A stretch of DNA of 34,738 bases. It comes from an uncultured Eubacteriales bacterium (GTDB taxonomy: Bacteria; Bacillota; Clostridia; Lachnospirales; Lachnospiraceae). Position 1 is the first letter of the stretch; each line of letters starts with the position of its first letter. A program made the position numbers and the translations under genes. The stretch lies in the NCBI GenBank assembly GCA_949292795.1, contig CASFBR010000068.1, forward strand, positions 1 to 34,738. The letters run 5' to 3'. This document shows positions 16,613 to 25,295 of this stretch, piece by piece. The notes under the pieces are model-generated. The model was not told the origin of the DNA and ran no database searches. It worked only from the letters and a program-made list of their open reading frames with translations.

Positions 16613-16674
16613 AAAAAATAACGATTCAGCCATGCATCCCGCATTTGCGCTGCAGCCGCATGACTGAATCGTTA
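16613..16674 (-). terminator. Terminator of mazF (shared GGCTGAAYNGTTA arm)
   Basis: A 17-bp inverted repeat (16619-16635 with 16658-16674, one mismatch) is followed on the minus strand by a T-run (complement of 16613-16618). Its outer arm belongs to the recurring intergenic motif seen near 20000, 25130, 28950 and 33090. Confidence 0.82.
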
Positions 16675-16701
16675 CTTCAAAAGCGGGCGGGATATATCCT
16701 G

Positions 16702-17046
16702 CTATGTATCCAGCTCGAGACTGATCGTCAGCGCCTTATCGACCTTTTTTAAAATCTCGCAGTCCAGATGACATACCTTCTCCTTCAGCCGCTTTTTATC
16801 GATCGTGCGCACCTGCTCCAGCAGGATCACCGAATCCTTCACGAGGGCGTAGCGGCTGGCAGACAGCTCCACATGCGTTGGCAGCTTCGCCTTATTCATC
16901 CTTGAAGTAATCGCTGCACAGATCACAGTGGGACTGTGCCGGTTCCCGGTATCGTTTTGTATGATCAAAACCGGACGCACTCCGCCCTGCTCGGAACCAA
17001 TGACCGGGCGCAGGTCCGCATAATAAATATCACCGCGTTTTATCAT
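16702..17046 (-). CDS. mazF: MazF/EndoA (PemK-type) endoribonuclease toxin
   Basis: An mRNA interferase of about 114 residues, very close in pattern to Bacillus Endo[50 protein letters not shown] and [17 protein letters not shown]. The catalytic Arg and Thr of the family fall in the GGVRPVL and AAITS segments. It follows alr, as in Bacillus, where the antitoxin gene lies between alr and the toxin. Here the 143-bp gap is too short for an EndoAI-type antitoxin. The start is ambiguous: ATG 17046 is 12 bases past AGGAG, TTG 17049 is nine bases past it and GTG 17055 is too close. Confidence 0.93.
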   Translation of the reverse strand: MIKRGDIYYADLRPVIGSEQGGVRPVLIIQNDTGNRHSPTVICAAITSRMNKAKLPTHVELSASRYALVKDSVILLEQVRTIDKKRLKEKVCHLDCEILKKVDKALTISLELDT

Positions 17047-17189
17047 CAATGACACTCACTCCTGCTAACATTTTATTACATAAGGGACTTCGTTCCTATG
17101 GAATTATCCTTTCCAATAAATCACATGTATATTCACAGTCCGAACAAAGAGTTCCTTCTGTCAAATGAGGACCTTCGTGTCTTAAGCGG

Positions 17190-18374
17190 TCAGCATGATG
17201 CAAAAAATGTTTCGCACCAGGACATTTTCTGCGGCCGTCCGTCCTTTACATAAACTCTTGGGACTCTGCGCCCCACATCGCAGGCCAGCTCGTAGCTGAT
17301 CGTCCCGGCAAGGCCTGCAAGTTCATCCATCGTAATACATTCATCGCCGTCACTGCCTACAAGCGTCACCTCATCGCCTTCGCAGACATCGCTGATGCCG
17401 CTAATATCGACCATAAACTGATCCATACAAACGCGGCCGATAATCGGTGCACGGTGTCCGCGGATCAGCACAGCGCCCCGGTTGGATAAAAGTCTTGGGT
17501 AGCCATCGCCGTAGCCCACCGGAATGGTCGCTACGACCGTCGGCCGACTGGTCGTGTAAGTATAGCCATAGCTGATCCCCTCGCCGGCCGCCACAGTTTT
17601 AATATATGTAACATGGCTTTTAACGGACATTACCGGGCGCAGGGACAGCTCTGATCTTGGCATTTCCTCAGACGGGTACAGGCCATATAAAATAATACCG
17701 GCCCGCACCATATCCTTGTGCATCGCAGCCGCATCCATAATCCCCGCACTGTTGGCGCAGTGCTTAAGCGGGATAAAAAGGCCGCCCTCCAAAAGCCACT
17801 GTTCCATCTGGCAAAACTGTTCATACTGATGCCGGGTAATCGCCCTGTATGTCTCGGACGCCATATCCGCACATGCAAAATGTGTAAACATCCCCTCGAT
17901 CTCAATGTTGGACAGCCGGCTGATCTGAAGAATCTCCTGTGCATTTTCCCATGTTACGGCATAGCCAATACGGCCCATCCCTGTATCGATCTTAATATGG
18001 ACGCGAAGGCACTTTCCCTGCGCTGCTGCCGCCGTATTCATAGCCTGCGCCATCTTCATGGAAAACACCGTAGGCGTAATGTCATAGCGAAGCAGCTCCT
18101 CATACTGCTCAGGCGCACAAAAGCCGAGCACAAGAATGGGCAGGCCGATCCCGTTTTTGCGCAGTTCAATACCCTCGTCTACACAGGCAACGGCCAGCCA
18201 TCCGGCCCCGAGTGCCTCCAGCTCCCGGGCAAGCATGACGGAGCCATGTCCGTATGCGTTTGACTTTACAACGCCCATAAGTGTCACAGACGCGCCGATC
18301 TTTTTCTTAATTTCGATCACATTGTGCCGGAACGCATCCAGATCGATGCGGGCACAAACTCTATATGTATTCAT
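17190..18374 (-). CDS. alr: Alanine racemase
   Basis: PLP enzyme converting L-Ala to D-Ala for peptidoglycan. The 394-residue protein has the PLP lysine K37 in VVKSNAYGHG and the catalytic tyrosine in GISYGYTYTT (about residue 265), plus the VCMDQFMVD motif near the substrate site. Its ATG is 15 bp after the nnr stop, with a GGAAGG ribosome site, so it is co-transcribed with nnr. It is followed by mazF in the conserved Firmicute order. The C-terminus (KMSWCETFFASC) extends a little beyond the usual RVPRVY end. Confidence 0.97.
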   Translation of the reverse strand: MNTYRVCARIDLDAFRHNVIEIKKKIGASVTLMGVVKSNAYGHGSVMLARELEALGAGWLAVACVDEGIELRKNGIGLPILVLGFCAPEQYEELLRYDITPTVFSMKMAQAMNTAAAAQGKCLRVHIKIDTGMGRIGYAVTWENAQEILQISRLSNIEIEGMFTHFACADMASETYRAITRHQYEQFCQMEQWLLEGGLFIPLKHCANSAGIMDAAAMHKDMVRAGIILYGLYPSEEMPRSELSLRPVMSVKSHVTYIKTVAAGEGISYGYTYTTSRPTVVATIPVGYGDGYPRLLSNRGAVLIRGHRAPIIGRVCMDQFMVDISGISDVCEGDEVTLVGSDGDECITMDELAGLAGTISYELACDVGRRVPRVYVKDGRPQKMSWCETFFASC

Positions 18375-18389
18375 TTTCTGACGCCTTCC

Positions 18390-19955
18390 TTATCTCAAAA
18401 CGTTCGATAAGTATTGTATAATATCTGACGCCAAAAGTCCATAGGCACCTTTGACACTTCGCGCCGCATCGCCCGCGCAGCCATGTACAAAGCAGCCAAG
18501 CGATGCCGCCCGAAGCGGCGCAAGACCGCCGGCGAGGAAAGCGCCGATGATCCCGGACAGCACATCACCGCTGCCCCCAGTCGCCATGCCGTCATTGCCT
18601 GAAAGATTGATCCAGGTCTGCGTCCCGTCGCTGATTACGGTCCGGGCATCCTTGAGCGCACAGACAACATGGTGCTCCCGTGCAAAATCCCGGCAGGCTC
18701 CGATAATATCCGATGTCAGCGCCTCTGCCTTACGTCCGGTCAGGCGGGACATTTCCCCGATATGCGGTGTCAGGACGGCCCCGCCGGGCACCAGCTCCCA
18801 AAGCTTTGGCTCTTTTGCAAGCAGGTTCAGGCCATCGGCATCGATGACCATCGGTACCCGGCAGTTTTTCAGCGTATATGCCACAAGACGGCCGGCATAT
18901 ACGTCCGTGGAAAGCCCCGGCCCGAGCACAACGCTGTCCGCCCATGAAAGCGCTTCCTTAAGCATCGCCTCCGCCGCATCCATCTGCTGTGGGTCGTAGA
19001 TTGAAAGCACGGCTTCCGGAAGCTTTTCAAGAATCACGTCATGATTTTCCCGCACAGTAAATACCCGCACAAGACCGCAGCCACAGCGATATGCAGCGCC
19101 GGCGGAAAAATAGCACGCACCGGCCATGGTCGGCGAACCGGCAATCACAAGCACCCGTCCATAGCTGCCTTTATTGGAATAAGCCCTGCGTGCCGGAAGC
19201 AGCGCCGAAATATCTGCCATCTCATAAGCAAACGTATGTATTTCCACAATGTCCGCCGCTTCCGGAGCAAAGCCGATATTTTCCACAGATACCTGCCCTG
19301 CAAGGCCGGCCCCGGGATAAAGTACCAGCCCCGGTTTAAGCTTGCCGAAGGTCACGGTAAAATCCGCCTGCACCGCGCTGCCGGGCGCCTGGCCGTTATC
19401 CGCGGACACGCCCGACGGCATATCCACGGCGCAGACAAGCGCCGCAGATCGGTTCATCGTATCAATCACCTCAGCGAAATGGCCGCTTACCGGACGTGTC
19501 AGCCCGATGCCAAAAAGGGCGTCGACTAAAACCTCTGCCTCCATCAAATCCTGCGGATAGCTGCACGGTCCGATGCCAAGATTTTTTAAAATAGCGATCT
19601 GCTGCCGGGTCTGTTCCGTTGCCCGGGACATATCTCCGGCCATATACCACGACACTTTATAGCCCATCGTATATAAAATACGCACCGCCGCCAGACCATC
19701 GCCGCCATTATTTCCGCTGCCGCACACGGCAATGACCTGAAACCCGCCCCGGCTGTCCCTGCTTCGCTGTGTACTTTCGCGGCCCTTATGCACACCGCAA
19801 TTTTTATCACCGTGTGTATGCTCAAGTACGCTGCGTATTTTTAAGGCGACCGCATATGCAGCTCTCTCCATAAGTACCATCGATGGTATCCCGACCGTAT
19901 CGATCGAATAGCTGTCGATTGCCTTCATTTCCCTGCTGTCTGCCAGACCGATCAT
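18390..19955 (-). CDS. nnr: Bifunctional NAD(P)HX epimerase / ADP-dependent NAD(P)HX dehydratase
   Basis: Repairs hydrated NADH and NADPH. The N-terminal YjeF-type epimerase domain (about 1-235) has VCGSGNNGGDGLAAVRIL and VDALFGIGLTRPVSG. The C-terminal ribokinase-fold dehydratase (about 250-521) has VLGPGLST, VIDADGLN, LTPHIGEM and the NDGMATGGSGDVLSGIIGAFLAGG signature. An insertion of about 25 hydrophilic residues (HTHGDKNCGVHKGREST region) sits before the GSGNNGGDG motif and is not typical. ATG 19955 follows GGAGG by seven bases. It leads an nnr-alr-mazF run, downstream of the rex terminator. Confidence 0.95.
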   Translation of the reverse strand: MIGLADSREMKAIDSYSIDTVGIPSMVLMERAAYAVALKIRSVLEHTHGDKNCGVHKGRESTQRSRDSRGGFQVIAVCGSGNNGGDGLAAVRILYTMGYKVSWYMAGDMSRATEQTRQQIAILKNLGIGPCSYPQDLMEAEVLVDALFGIGLTRPVSGHFAEVIDTMNRSAALVCAVDMPSGVSADNGQAPGSAVQADFTVTFGKLKPGLVLYPGAGLAGQVSVENIGFAPEAADIVEIHTFAYEMADISALLPARRAYSNKGSYGRVLVIAGSPTMAGACYFSAGAAYRCGCGLVRVFTVRENHDVILEKLPEAVLSIYDPQQMDAAEAMLKEALSWADSVVLGPGLSTDVYAGRLVAYTLKNCRVPMVIDADGLNLLAKEPKLWELVPGGAVLTPHIGEMSRLTGRKAEALTSDIIGACRDFAREHHVVCALKDARTVISDGTQTWINLSGNDGMATGGSGDVLSGIIGAFLAGGLAPLRAASLGCFVHGCAGDAARSVKGAYGLLASDIIQYLSNVLR

Positions 19956-19992
19956 CGCTTTTCCTCCTCCCTCACAGCTTTCCTGTGATATG

Positions 19993-20035
19993 AAAAATGT
20001 AACAGTCCAGCCTTTTTTGGGGCTGAACTGTTACA
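19993..20035 (-). terminator. Terminator of rex (shared GGCTGAAYNGTTAC arm)
   Basis: A 15-bp stem with one mismatch (19998-20012 with 20021-20035) and 8-nt loop lies about 35 bp after the rex stop, followed on the minus strand by TTTTT (complement of 19993-19997). Confidence 0.87.
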
Positions 20036-20070
20036 GCAAATAAACGTTTCATCATTTTACATCGTTACAA

Positions 20071-20733
20071 TCAATCTTCCATGTAAGATTTGTAACTGTA
20101 TTTTTCCTTTCCGCGGTTGCGGAAATTATAAGACAGAGTCATCAGACTTTCATCCAGATGGACATTTTTAACACAGACATCCTCAGACACATGAAGATCC
20201 GTCGGCGCGAAATTCCAGATCGCCCGGATTCCCCATTCTTCCAGCTGTCTGGCAATGCTCTTGGCCTGCTTCTTTGGCACAGTCAGCGTAGCCACATGGA
20301 TGTCGTGAGACTTAATAAAGCTCTCCAGCTCATCCACCATCTTAATCTCCACGCCGCGCACCGCCAGTCCCTCAAGCCGGGGATTGACATCAAAAATGCC
20401 GATCACCTTAAAGCCAATGCGGTCAAAATCGTAATTTGCCAGCGCCTGGCCAAGATTTCCGGCGCCGATGATGATCATATTCTGAGTCGTATCCAGTCCG
20501 AGTATCTTGCCGATCTCATTATGCAGATATTCCACATTATAGCCATAGCCCTGCTGCCCGAACCCGCCGAAATTATTTAAATCCTGGCGAATCTGGGATG
20601 CGGTCACCTTCATACGGATACTCAGTTCTTTAGAAGAAATACGCACAACATCGTTTTCCAAAAGCTCGCCCAAATAACGGTAATATCTTGGCAGTCTTTT
20701 AATTACCGCAGATGATATTTCTCTTTCGCTCAC
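20071..20733 (-). CDS. rex: Redox-sensing transcriptional repressor Rex
   Basis: A 220-residue NADH/NAD-sensing repressor that typically controls fermentation and anaerobic energy genes. The N-terminal winged helix contains ISSKELSIRMKVTASQIRQDLNNFG, a strongly conserved Rex segment, followed by the Rossmann motif IIGAGNLGQALANY. The start is GTG at 20733, nine bases after GGGAG; no better start is seen. A consensus promoter lies at 20815-20843. No full Rex operator (TTGTGA-N6-TCACAA) was found in its own upstream region; only a TCACAA half-site near 20775. Confidence 0.97.
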   Translation of the reverse strand: MSEREISSAVIKRLPRYYRYLGELLENDVVRISSKELSIRMKVTASQIRQDLNNFGGFGQQGYGYNVEYLHNEIGKILGLDTTQNMIIIGAGNLGQALANYDFDRIGFKVIGIFDVNPRLEGLAVRGVEIKMVDELESFIKSHDIHVATLTVPKKQAKSIARQLEEWGIRAIWNFAPTDLHVSEDVCVKNVHLDESLMTLSYNFRNRGKEKYSYKSYMED

Positions 20734-20814
20734 AGCTATGCACTCCCTTGTTTACGTTCACTGATTGTATTCGATCACAAAAATCTTTTCAGCCAAAAGC
20801 CGCAATCTATATTC

Positions 20815-20843
20815 ATTATAATGAATTGTCGTAAAATTGTCAA
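20815..20843 (-). promoter_or_regulatory. Consensus sigma-A promoter of rex
   Basis: Perfect TTGACA (20838-20843), 17-bp spacer and perfect TATAAT (20815-20820) on the minus strand; predicted leader about 75 nt. Confidence 0.92.
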
Positions 20844-20989
20844 ACTTTCTTTTAATGATTGCTATGAAAATCCACAATTTTTTTCAAAACTCCAGTTACT
20901 TTTTTATGCATTTATTACACATTTGCATAACATTAATTCAAATTCGTTATGACTTCTTCTTTTATTATGATGACTTCTTCTTTTACAGC

Positions 20990-21018
20990 TTTACTTCCCC
21001 CTTTATAAATGATATGAT
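20990..21018 (+). promoter_or_regulatory. Probable promoter of the ABC-F gene
   Basis: TTTACT (20990-20995), 17-bp spacer, TATGAT (21013-21018); about 55 nt of leader before ATG 21081. Confidence 0.55.
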
Positions 21019-21080
21019 AAATGATGCCTGATTATTACTTAATACATATGCGAAATAAATATACGAAGGGTTGAAATTTT

Positions 21081-23033
21081 ATGATACTTTCATGCCAGAA
21101 CATATCAAAATCCTTTGGCACGGATCTCATTTTAGATCATATTTCCTTTCATATAGAGGATCACGAGAAAGCAGCGATCGTCGGCATCAACGGCGCCGGA
21201 AAATCAACGCTGCTAAAGATCATCACCGGCGAGCTTGCACCGGACGAGGGCCAGGTCGCCATATCCCGCACAAAAACGCTGGGCTATCTCTCCCAGCTTG
21301 CCACAGTATCCTCCGGAAATACGATCTATGACGAGGTTATGGAAGCCAAAAAGGATGTTATTGAGATTTACCACCGGATGAAAGCTTTAGAGCAGGAAAT
21401 CCAGCACGCTTCCGGCGATGCCCTCGAATCTGCCTTAAATGCCTATGCCCGTCTGACCCACGCTTACGAGGATGCCAACGGCTATGCCATTAACAGCGAG
21501 GTGACCGGTGTGCTGACCGGCCTTGGCTTTGATGAAACGGAGTTTTCCCGGAAGGTGGATGAGCTGTCCGGAGGACAGCGCACCCGTATTGCTTTAGGTA
21601 AGCTTTTACTGTCCAAGCCGGACATTATCCTCCTGGATGAGCCGACCAACCACCTGGATATGAGCTCGATTTCGTGGCTTGAATCATTCCTTAAAGGTTA
21701 TAAGGGCGCCGTCATCATCGTTGCCCATGACCGCTATTTTCTTGACAAAATTGTGACAAAGGTTATCGAGATCGACCGGCACAAGGGCCATGTCTTTTCC
21801 GGAAATTACACCGATTACGCACAGAAAAAGGCGCAGCTGCGCCAGATCGAATTAAAAGCCTGGCAAAACCAGCAGCTTGAAATCCGCCATCAGGAGGAGG
21901 TCATTGCCAAGCTAAAGTCCTTTAACCGCGAAAAATCCATCAAACGCGCTGAAAGCCGCGAAAAAATGCTTGCAAAAATCGAACGTCTTGACCGGCCGGC
22001 CGAAGAAAATGCATCCATGCAGCTTTTGCTGGAGCCGTCCGTTGTCAGCGGCAATGACGTGCTGATGGTTGAAGACCTTGCCAAGTCCTTTGGCAGCCTC
22101 CAGCTCTTTTCCCACATTTCCATGGACATCAAACGCGGGGAAAAGGTTGCGCTCATCGGCAATAATGGTACCGGAAAAACGACAATCTTAAAAATCATCA
22201 ACGGCCTTGTCCCGGCAGACAGCGGCACTATCCGCCTGGGAGCCAAGGTCCATATTGGCTACTATGACCAGGAGCATCAGCTCCTGTCCCAGGAAAAAAC
22301 CATTTTTGAAGAAATTTCCGATGCCTATCCGTCATTGGATAATACGCGCATCCGCAGTGTCCTGGCCGCCTTTTTATTTACCGGCGACGATGTGTTTAAA
22401 TGCATCAGCGAGCTTTCCGGCGGCGAGCGCGGCCGCGTATCCTTAGCCAAGCTCATGCTCTCAGATGCCAATTTCCTTATACTGGACGAACCGACCAACC
22501 ATCTGGATATGGTGTCCAAGGAAATTCTTGAGGACGCTGTGCGCAATTACACCGGTACGGTGCTTTACGTCTCCCATGACCGCTATTTTATTAATACAAC
22601 AGCGACCCGTATTCTTGATCTGACTGAAGGGGGCCTGAAAAATTATCCCGGCAATTACGATCAATACCTGGAAAAGCAGGCCAATCCTGTTACCTCCGGC
22701 ACCGGCGGCGGTTTTGATAAACAAAGGGGCAGCCAGACACCGGACGCTTTAAAGGCTTCCTCCGGCCAGACGTCTGAAAGCAGCGCCAAGGCCGACTATC
22801 AAAGACAAAAGGAAGAGGCCGCCCGGCTGCGCAAGCGCCAAAATGACATTGCCAAAATCGAAAAACGCATCGATGATATTGAGCAGCGCATCGCAGAGCT
22901 TGACGCCCTGCTTTCTGATGAGCAGGTCTATACAAATGTCAGCCGCCTGATGGAAATTAACGATGAGAAATCCGCACTTGACGAAGAGCTTCTTGAGCTT
23001 ATGGAGAAATGGGAAGCGCTCGAGAGTGAATAA
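21081..23033 (+). CDS. ABC-F family ribosome-associated ATPase
   Basis: A 650-residue cytoplasmic protein with two ABC domains and no membrane segments. Domain 1: Walker A GINGAGKST (35-43), signature LSGGQRTRIALG, Walker B IILLDEPTNHLDM. A charged arm/linker follows (about 225-320, KSFNREKSIKRAESREKMLAK). Domain 2: Walker A GNNGTGKTT near residue 360, signature LSGGERGRVSLAKL, LILDEPTNHLDM. The C-terminal 90 residues form a predicted coiled coil rich in Lys, Arg and Glu. ABC-F proteins act on the ribosomal E site as translation factors or antibiotic protection proteins. The closest pattern is the YdiF-like housekeeping type; resistance cannot be claimed. AAGGG precedes the ATG by ten bases. 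Confidence 0.94.
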   Translation: MILSCQNISKSFGTDLILDHISFHIEDHEKAAIVGINGAGKSTLLKIITGELAPDEGQVAISRTKTLGYLSQLATVSSGNTIYDEVMEAKKDVIEIYHRMKALEQEIQHASGDALESALNAYARLTHAYEDANGYAINSEVTGVLTGLGFDETEFSRKVDELSGGQRTRIALGKLLLSKPDIILLDEPTNHLDMSSISWLESFLKGYKGAVIIVAHDRYFLDKIVTKVIEIDRHKGHVFSGNYTDYAQKKAQLRQIELKAWQNQQLEIRHQEEVIAKLKSFNREKSIKRAESREKMLAKIERLDRPAEENASMQLLLEPSVVSGNDVLMVEDLAKSFGSLQLFSHISMDIKRGEKVALIGNNGTGKTTILKIINGLVPADSGTIRLGAKVHIGYYDQEHQLLSQEKTIFEEISDAYPSLDNTRIRSVLAAFLFTGDDVFKCISELSGGERGRVSLAKLMLSDANFLILDEPTNHLDMVSKEILEDAVRNYTGTVLYVSHDRYFINTTATRILDLTEGGLKNYPGNYDQYLEKQANPVTSGTGGGFDKQRGSQTPDALKASSGQTSESSAKADYQRQKEEAARLRKRQNDIAKIEKRIDDIEQRIAELDALLSDEQVYTNVSRLMEINDEKSALDEELLELMEKWEALESE

Positions 23034-23058
23034 ATCCGAGCGAAAAAATCCGTACGAC

Positions 23059-23100
23059 ACAGGAGAGGGCCGGGAACCACGATTCCCGGCCCTCTCCTGT
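23059..23100. terminator. Long perfect hairpin between convergent ABC-F and acyltransferase genes
   Basis: An 18-bp perfect GC-rich stem (23059-23076 with 23083-23100) and 6-nt loop. There is no T-tract on either side, yet position and symmetry fit a bidirectional terminator. Confidence 0.7.
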
Positions 23101-23118
23101 TAATGACCGCCCTGCCGT

Positions 23119-23913
23119 TTACGGCCCGGGGCGGTCAAAGACTTCCTGCATTTTTTCATGCACGAGCGCGCAAAGCCGCTCAGTTTCATATTTTTTATTA
23201 TTTTCTGTATTTGGATAGACCGGGTCCAGGATATACAACCGCATGACCGGCTTTCGGTGGAGCAGCCGCTCCCATCCATCAGGCTCCACATAACGGATCA
23301 CATAAGGGATAACCGGTACGTTGCAGTCATACGCCAGCGTAAAGGCCCCCCGTTTAAACTTCCGGATGCCATTGTAGCGCGGATACAGCACAGCCTCCGG
23401 ATAAACATGAACAAGATGCCCTTCATTGATATAGCTTACAAGCGCTTCATGCATCCTGCGGAAAGGCCGTATATGCTCCGGCAGCGGGATGCCGCCTAAA
23501 ATACGGACCAGATGCCGCACAAACGGTATACAAAAATTCGATTCCAGTGTCGGAATACATATCCTGCGGCGGTTCATGGCACAGGCGACAACACCGCAGT
23601 CAAGCATATGCACATGATTGCAGACCGTCACTCCCTTTTGGGGAAGGTTCTTAAGCTTCTCCCGCCCGATGATTTTCAGGCCGAAAAACAGCTTAAAGAT
23701 CACGGGGCCGAAAATATAGATCACATACCGAAGAACCAGATTCATACAGCGAAACATCCGACTCTTTGGAAAATAACAATAATCCTGGGGCGTTGAAAAA
23801 TGCAGCGGCGTCCACATCTTCACAATATGTTCTTCATCCCGGTTGATCGTGTGAAGCATTTTTTGCGCTGCCTTTTGCTGCTGACCTTTCTTTTGAAATC
23901 TTCCCTCGTTCAT
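23119..23913 (-). CDS. PlsC-like lysophospholipid/glycolipid acyltransferase
   Basis: A 264-residue protein of the 1-acyl-glycerol-3-phosphate acyltransferase superfamily. The catalytic motif I is NHVHMLD (about residues 97-103, in the HX4D pattern) and the acceptor-site motif appears as VYPEAVLYPR rather than the usual PEGTR. A hydrophobic segment near residues 60-78 (YVIYIFGPVIFKLFFG) would anchor it to the inner membrane face. Its ATG shares one base with the stop of the glycosyltransferase gene (TGATG) and has AGGAG five bases ahead, so the two are translationally coupled. This suggests a joint role in making an acylated glycolipid, by inference. The acceptor is unknown. Confidence 0.85.
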   Translation of the reverse strand: MNEGRFQKKGQQQKAAQKMLHTINRDEEHIVKMWTPLHFSTPQDYCYFPKSRMFRCMNLVLRYVIYIFGPVIFKLFFGLKIIGREKLKNLPQKGVTVCNHVHMLDCGVVACAMNRRRICIPTLESNFCIPFVRHLVRILGGIPLPEHIRPFRRMHEALVSYINEGHLVHVYPEAVLYPRYNGIRKFKRGAFTLAYDCNVPVIPYVIRYVEPDGWERLLHRKPVMRLYILDPVYPNTENNKKYETERLCALVHEKMQEVFDRPGP

Positions 23914-25073
23914 CAGTACTCCTGAGCCGGACGGATCTCCTGCTCCTGCCGGTTCTTAATGATGGCATCCTCAAACATTGCTTCCATCTGGCGCACACAG
24001 TAATCCAGCGCGTATTTTTTCCCATGCTCACTATATACCTGTTCCATACGCTGGCGCTCCTGCTCATGCTCGATCCAGTAGTCGATCTGCCGGGCCAGAT
24101 CATCACTGCTTCCGGCTTTAAAAAGGCTGTGACGGCAAAGCGCAAACTGCGGTGTCGCCGACTTTTCACTGTCCGCAATCACCGGCACAAGGCCGCTTGA
24201 AAATGCTTCGATACACGAAATCGCCTCGATCTCCGCATCCGCGGCATGGACATACAGATCACTCATGGCAATCACGTCAAGCAGCTCCTCGTGGGAATAA
24301 AAGCGGATAACCGGCGGATTTTTAAGCGCACGCCCGCGGCGGACAAGTGCTTTGTATTTTGGTCCCTGCCCGGCAAGCATCAGCTGGATATTTTCACTGT
24401 ATCTTGACTTTTTAATGGCATCGATCAGTACATCCTGGCGCTTTTCATTGGAGAGACGCCCGATCATTAAAATCACAAATTTCCCCTGAAGCTGCGGTGT
24501 TTTTTCGATCTTCCGGTAAACAAAGTCCCCGTCCACGCCGTTGGAGATTACATGGAGCTTTGCGGTGTAGCCGTGCTCCCGAAGCTGTCCGGCTATAAAT
24601 TCGCTTGGGCAATGCACATGGGTAAACTTATTAAAAAATATTTTCCGGAAGAAATAGTAAAGTCCCTCATTTGCCAGTCGGCTGCGGCCCATATGCAGGG
24701 TATATGTAATATTTTCCGGCTGCACATGAAACGCCGCTGTCACAGGCACGCCTAACTCCCGGGCAATGCGCAGTCCCGTCCAGGACAGCCAGAACGGCAT
24801 CAGGAAATGAACCACATCCGCCCCGGCGATGGCCTTGCGCAGCACGTCCTCATCCGGCCGGGCAAGAATCATCCCCTGTGAATGTACAATATGGCGCACA
24901 ACCGGCGGCATGTAAATCTCCTTCACCACATACTTGTTGGCAGCCGGCGCGCCTGTGCTGACCACCGACACCTTATGACCATGTTTTACAAGCGTCTGCG
25001 CCAGGCGGCGGGCCGTCATGGTCGTCCCGTTATTATCCGCATCAAACTGGTCAATAATCAATAAAATCTTCAT
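23913..25073 (-). CDS. Glycosyltransferase, GT4-like (GT-B fold)
   Basis: A 386-residue retaining-type glycosyltransferase. The N-terminal domain starts MKILLIIDQFDADNNGTT and the C-terminal domain has VILMIGRLSNEKRQDVLIDA (nucleotide-sugar binding) and the EX7E motif in EIEAISCIEAFSSGLVPV near residues 282-290. The overall pattern is close to diacylglycerol glucosyltransferases and related membrane-surface enzymes, but the donor and acceptor are not determined. ATG 25073 follows GGAGG by seven bases. It is first in a two-gene operon with the acyltransferase. Confidence 0.88.
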   Translation of the reverse strand: MKILLIIDQFDADNNGTTMTARRLAQTLVKHGHKVSVVSTGAPAANKYVVKEIYMPPVVRHIVHSQGMILARPDEDVLRKAIAGADVVHFLMPFWLSWTGLRIARELGVPVTAAFHVQPENITYTLHMGRSRLANEGLYYFFRKIFFNKFTHVHCPSEFIAGQLREHGYTAKLHVISNGVDGDFVYRKIEKTPQLQGKFVILMIGRLSNEKRQDVLIDAIKKSRYSENIQLMLAGQGPKYKALVRRGRALKNPPVIRFYSHEELLDVIAMSDLYVHAADAEIEAISCIEAFSSGLVPVIADSEKSATPQFALCRHSLFKAGSSDDLARQIDYWIEHEQERQRMEQVYSEHGKKYALDYCVRQMEAMFEDAIIKNRQEQEIRPAQEY

Positions 25074-25117
25074 TCATTTTCCTCCCTGATGAATAGCATC
25101 GGCATACACCAACGCCG

Positions 25118-25142
25118 GTAACGGTTCAGCCCGAACGGTTAC
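25118..25142. repeat. Orphan copy of the GGCTGAAYNGTTAC motif
   Basis: GTAACGGTTC-AGCCC-GAACGGTTAC, a 25-bp imperfect palindrome between the divergent glycosyltransferase and purF genes. Unlike other copies it is not at the 3' end of a gene. Confidence 0.7.
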
Positions 25143-25196
25143 ACTGTTAAGATTCTAGCACTAATAAGCAAAAGCGTCAATTTTTTTCAAAAAACA

Positions 25197-25226
25197 TTGA
25201 CAATGAAAGTACTTCCGGGATATACT
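25197..25226 (+). promoter_or_regulatory. Sigma-A promoter of purF-asnB
   Basis: Perfect TTGACA (25197-25202), 18-bp spacer, TATACT (25221-25226). Start of transcription expected near 25233. ATAAGCAAARGCG occurs at 25164-25176 and again at 25234-25246. Confidence 0.8.
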
Positions 25227-25240
25227 ATGGTGCATAAGCA

Positions 25241-25278
25241 AAGGCGCTTTGAGTTTCGGCTCAAAGTGCCTTTTTTTT
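25241..25278 (+). terminator. Terminator-like hairpin in the purF leader (possible attenuator)
   Basis: A 13-bp stem with one G-T wobble (25241-25253 with 25260-25272), 6-nt loop, then eight T residues to 25278. It lies between the purF promoter and the AAGAAGG-type ribosome site, only about 8 nt from the predicted start of the RNA. Confidence 0.75.
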
Positions 25279-25295
25279 GAAAGAAGGTTTAAGCT

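Larger units (their letters stand above)
20734..21080. other. AT-rich divergent intergenic region rex / ABC-F
   Basis: No gene is supported in these 347 bases. It holds the rex promoter, the probable ABC-F promoter and a direct repeat of 16 bases (ATGACTTCTTCTTTTA) at 20949-20964 and 20970-20985. Base composition is much more AT-rich than the genes. Confidence 0.75.

Noticed and set aside
20734-20815. Rex auto-operator
   Set aside because: Only a TCACAA half-site near 20775; no symmetrical partner.
20837-21031. 64-codon plus-strand frame rich in Phe, Ile and His
   Set aside because: Lies in AT-rich promoter DNA between divergent genes, has no ribosome site and has the composition of translated non-coding sequence.
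21081-23033. ABC-F protein as antibiotic resistance determinant
   Set aside because: The pattern fits the common housekeeping type and there is no resistance leader peptide or mobile context.
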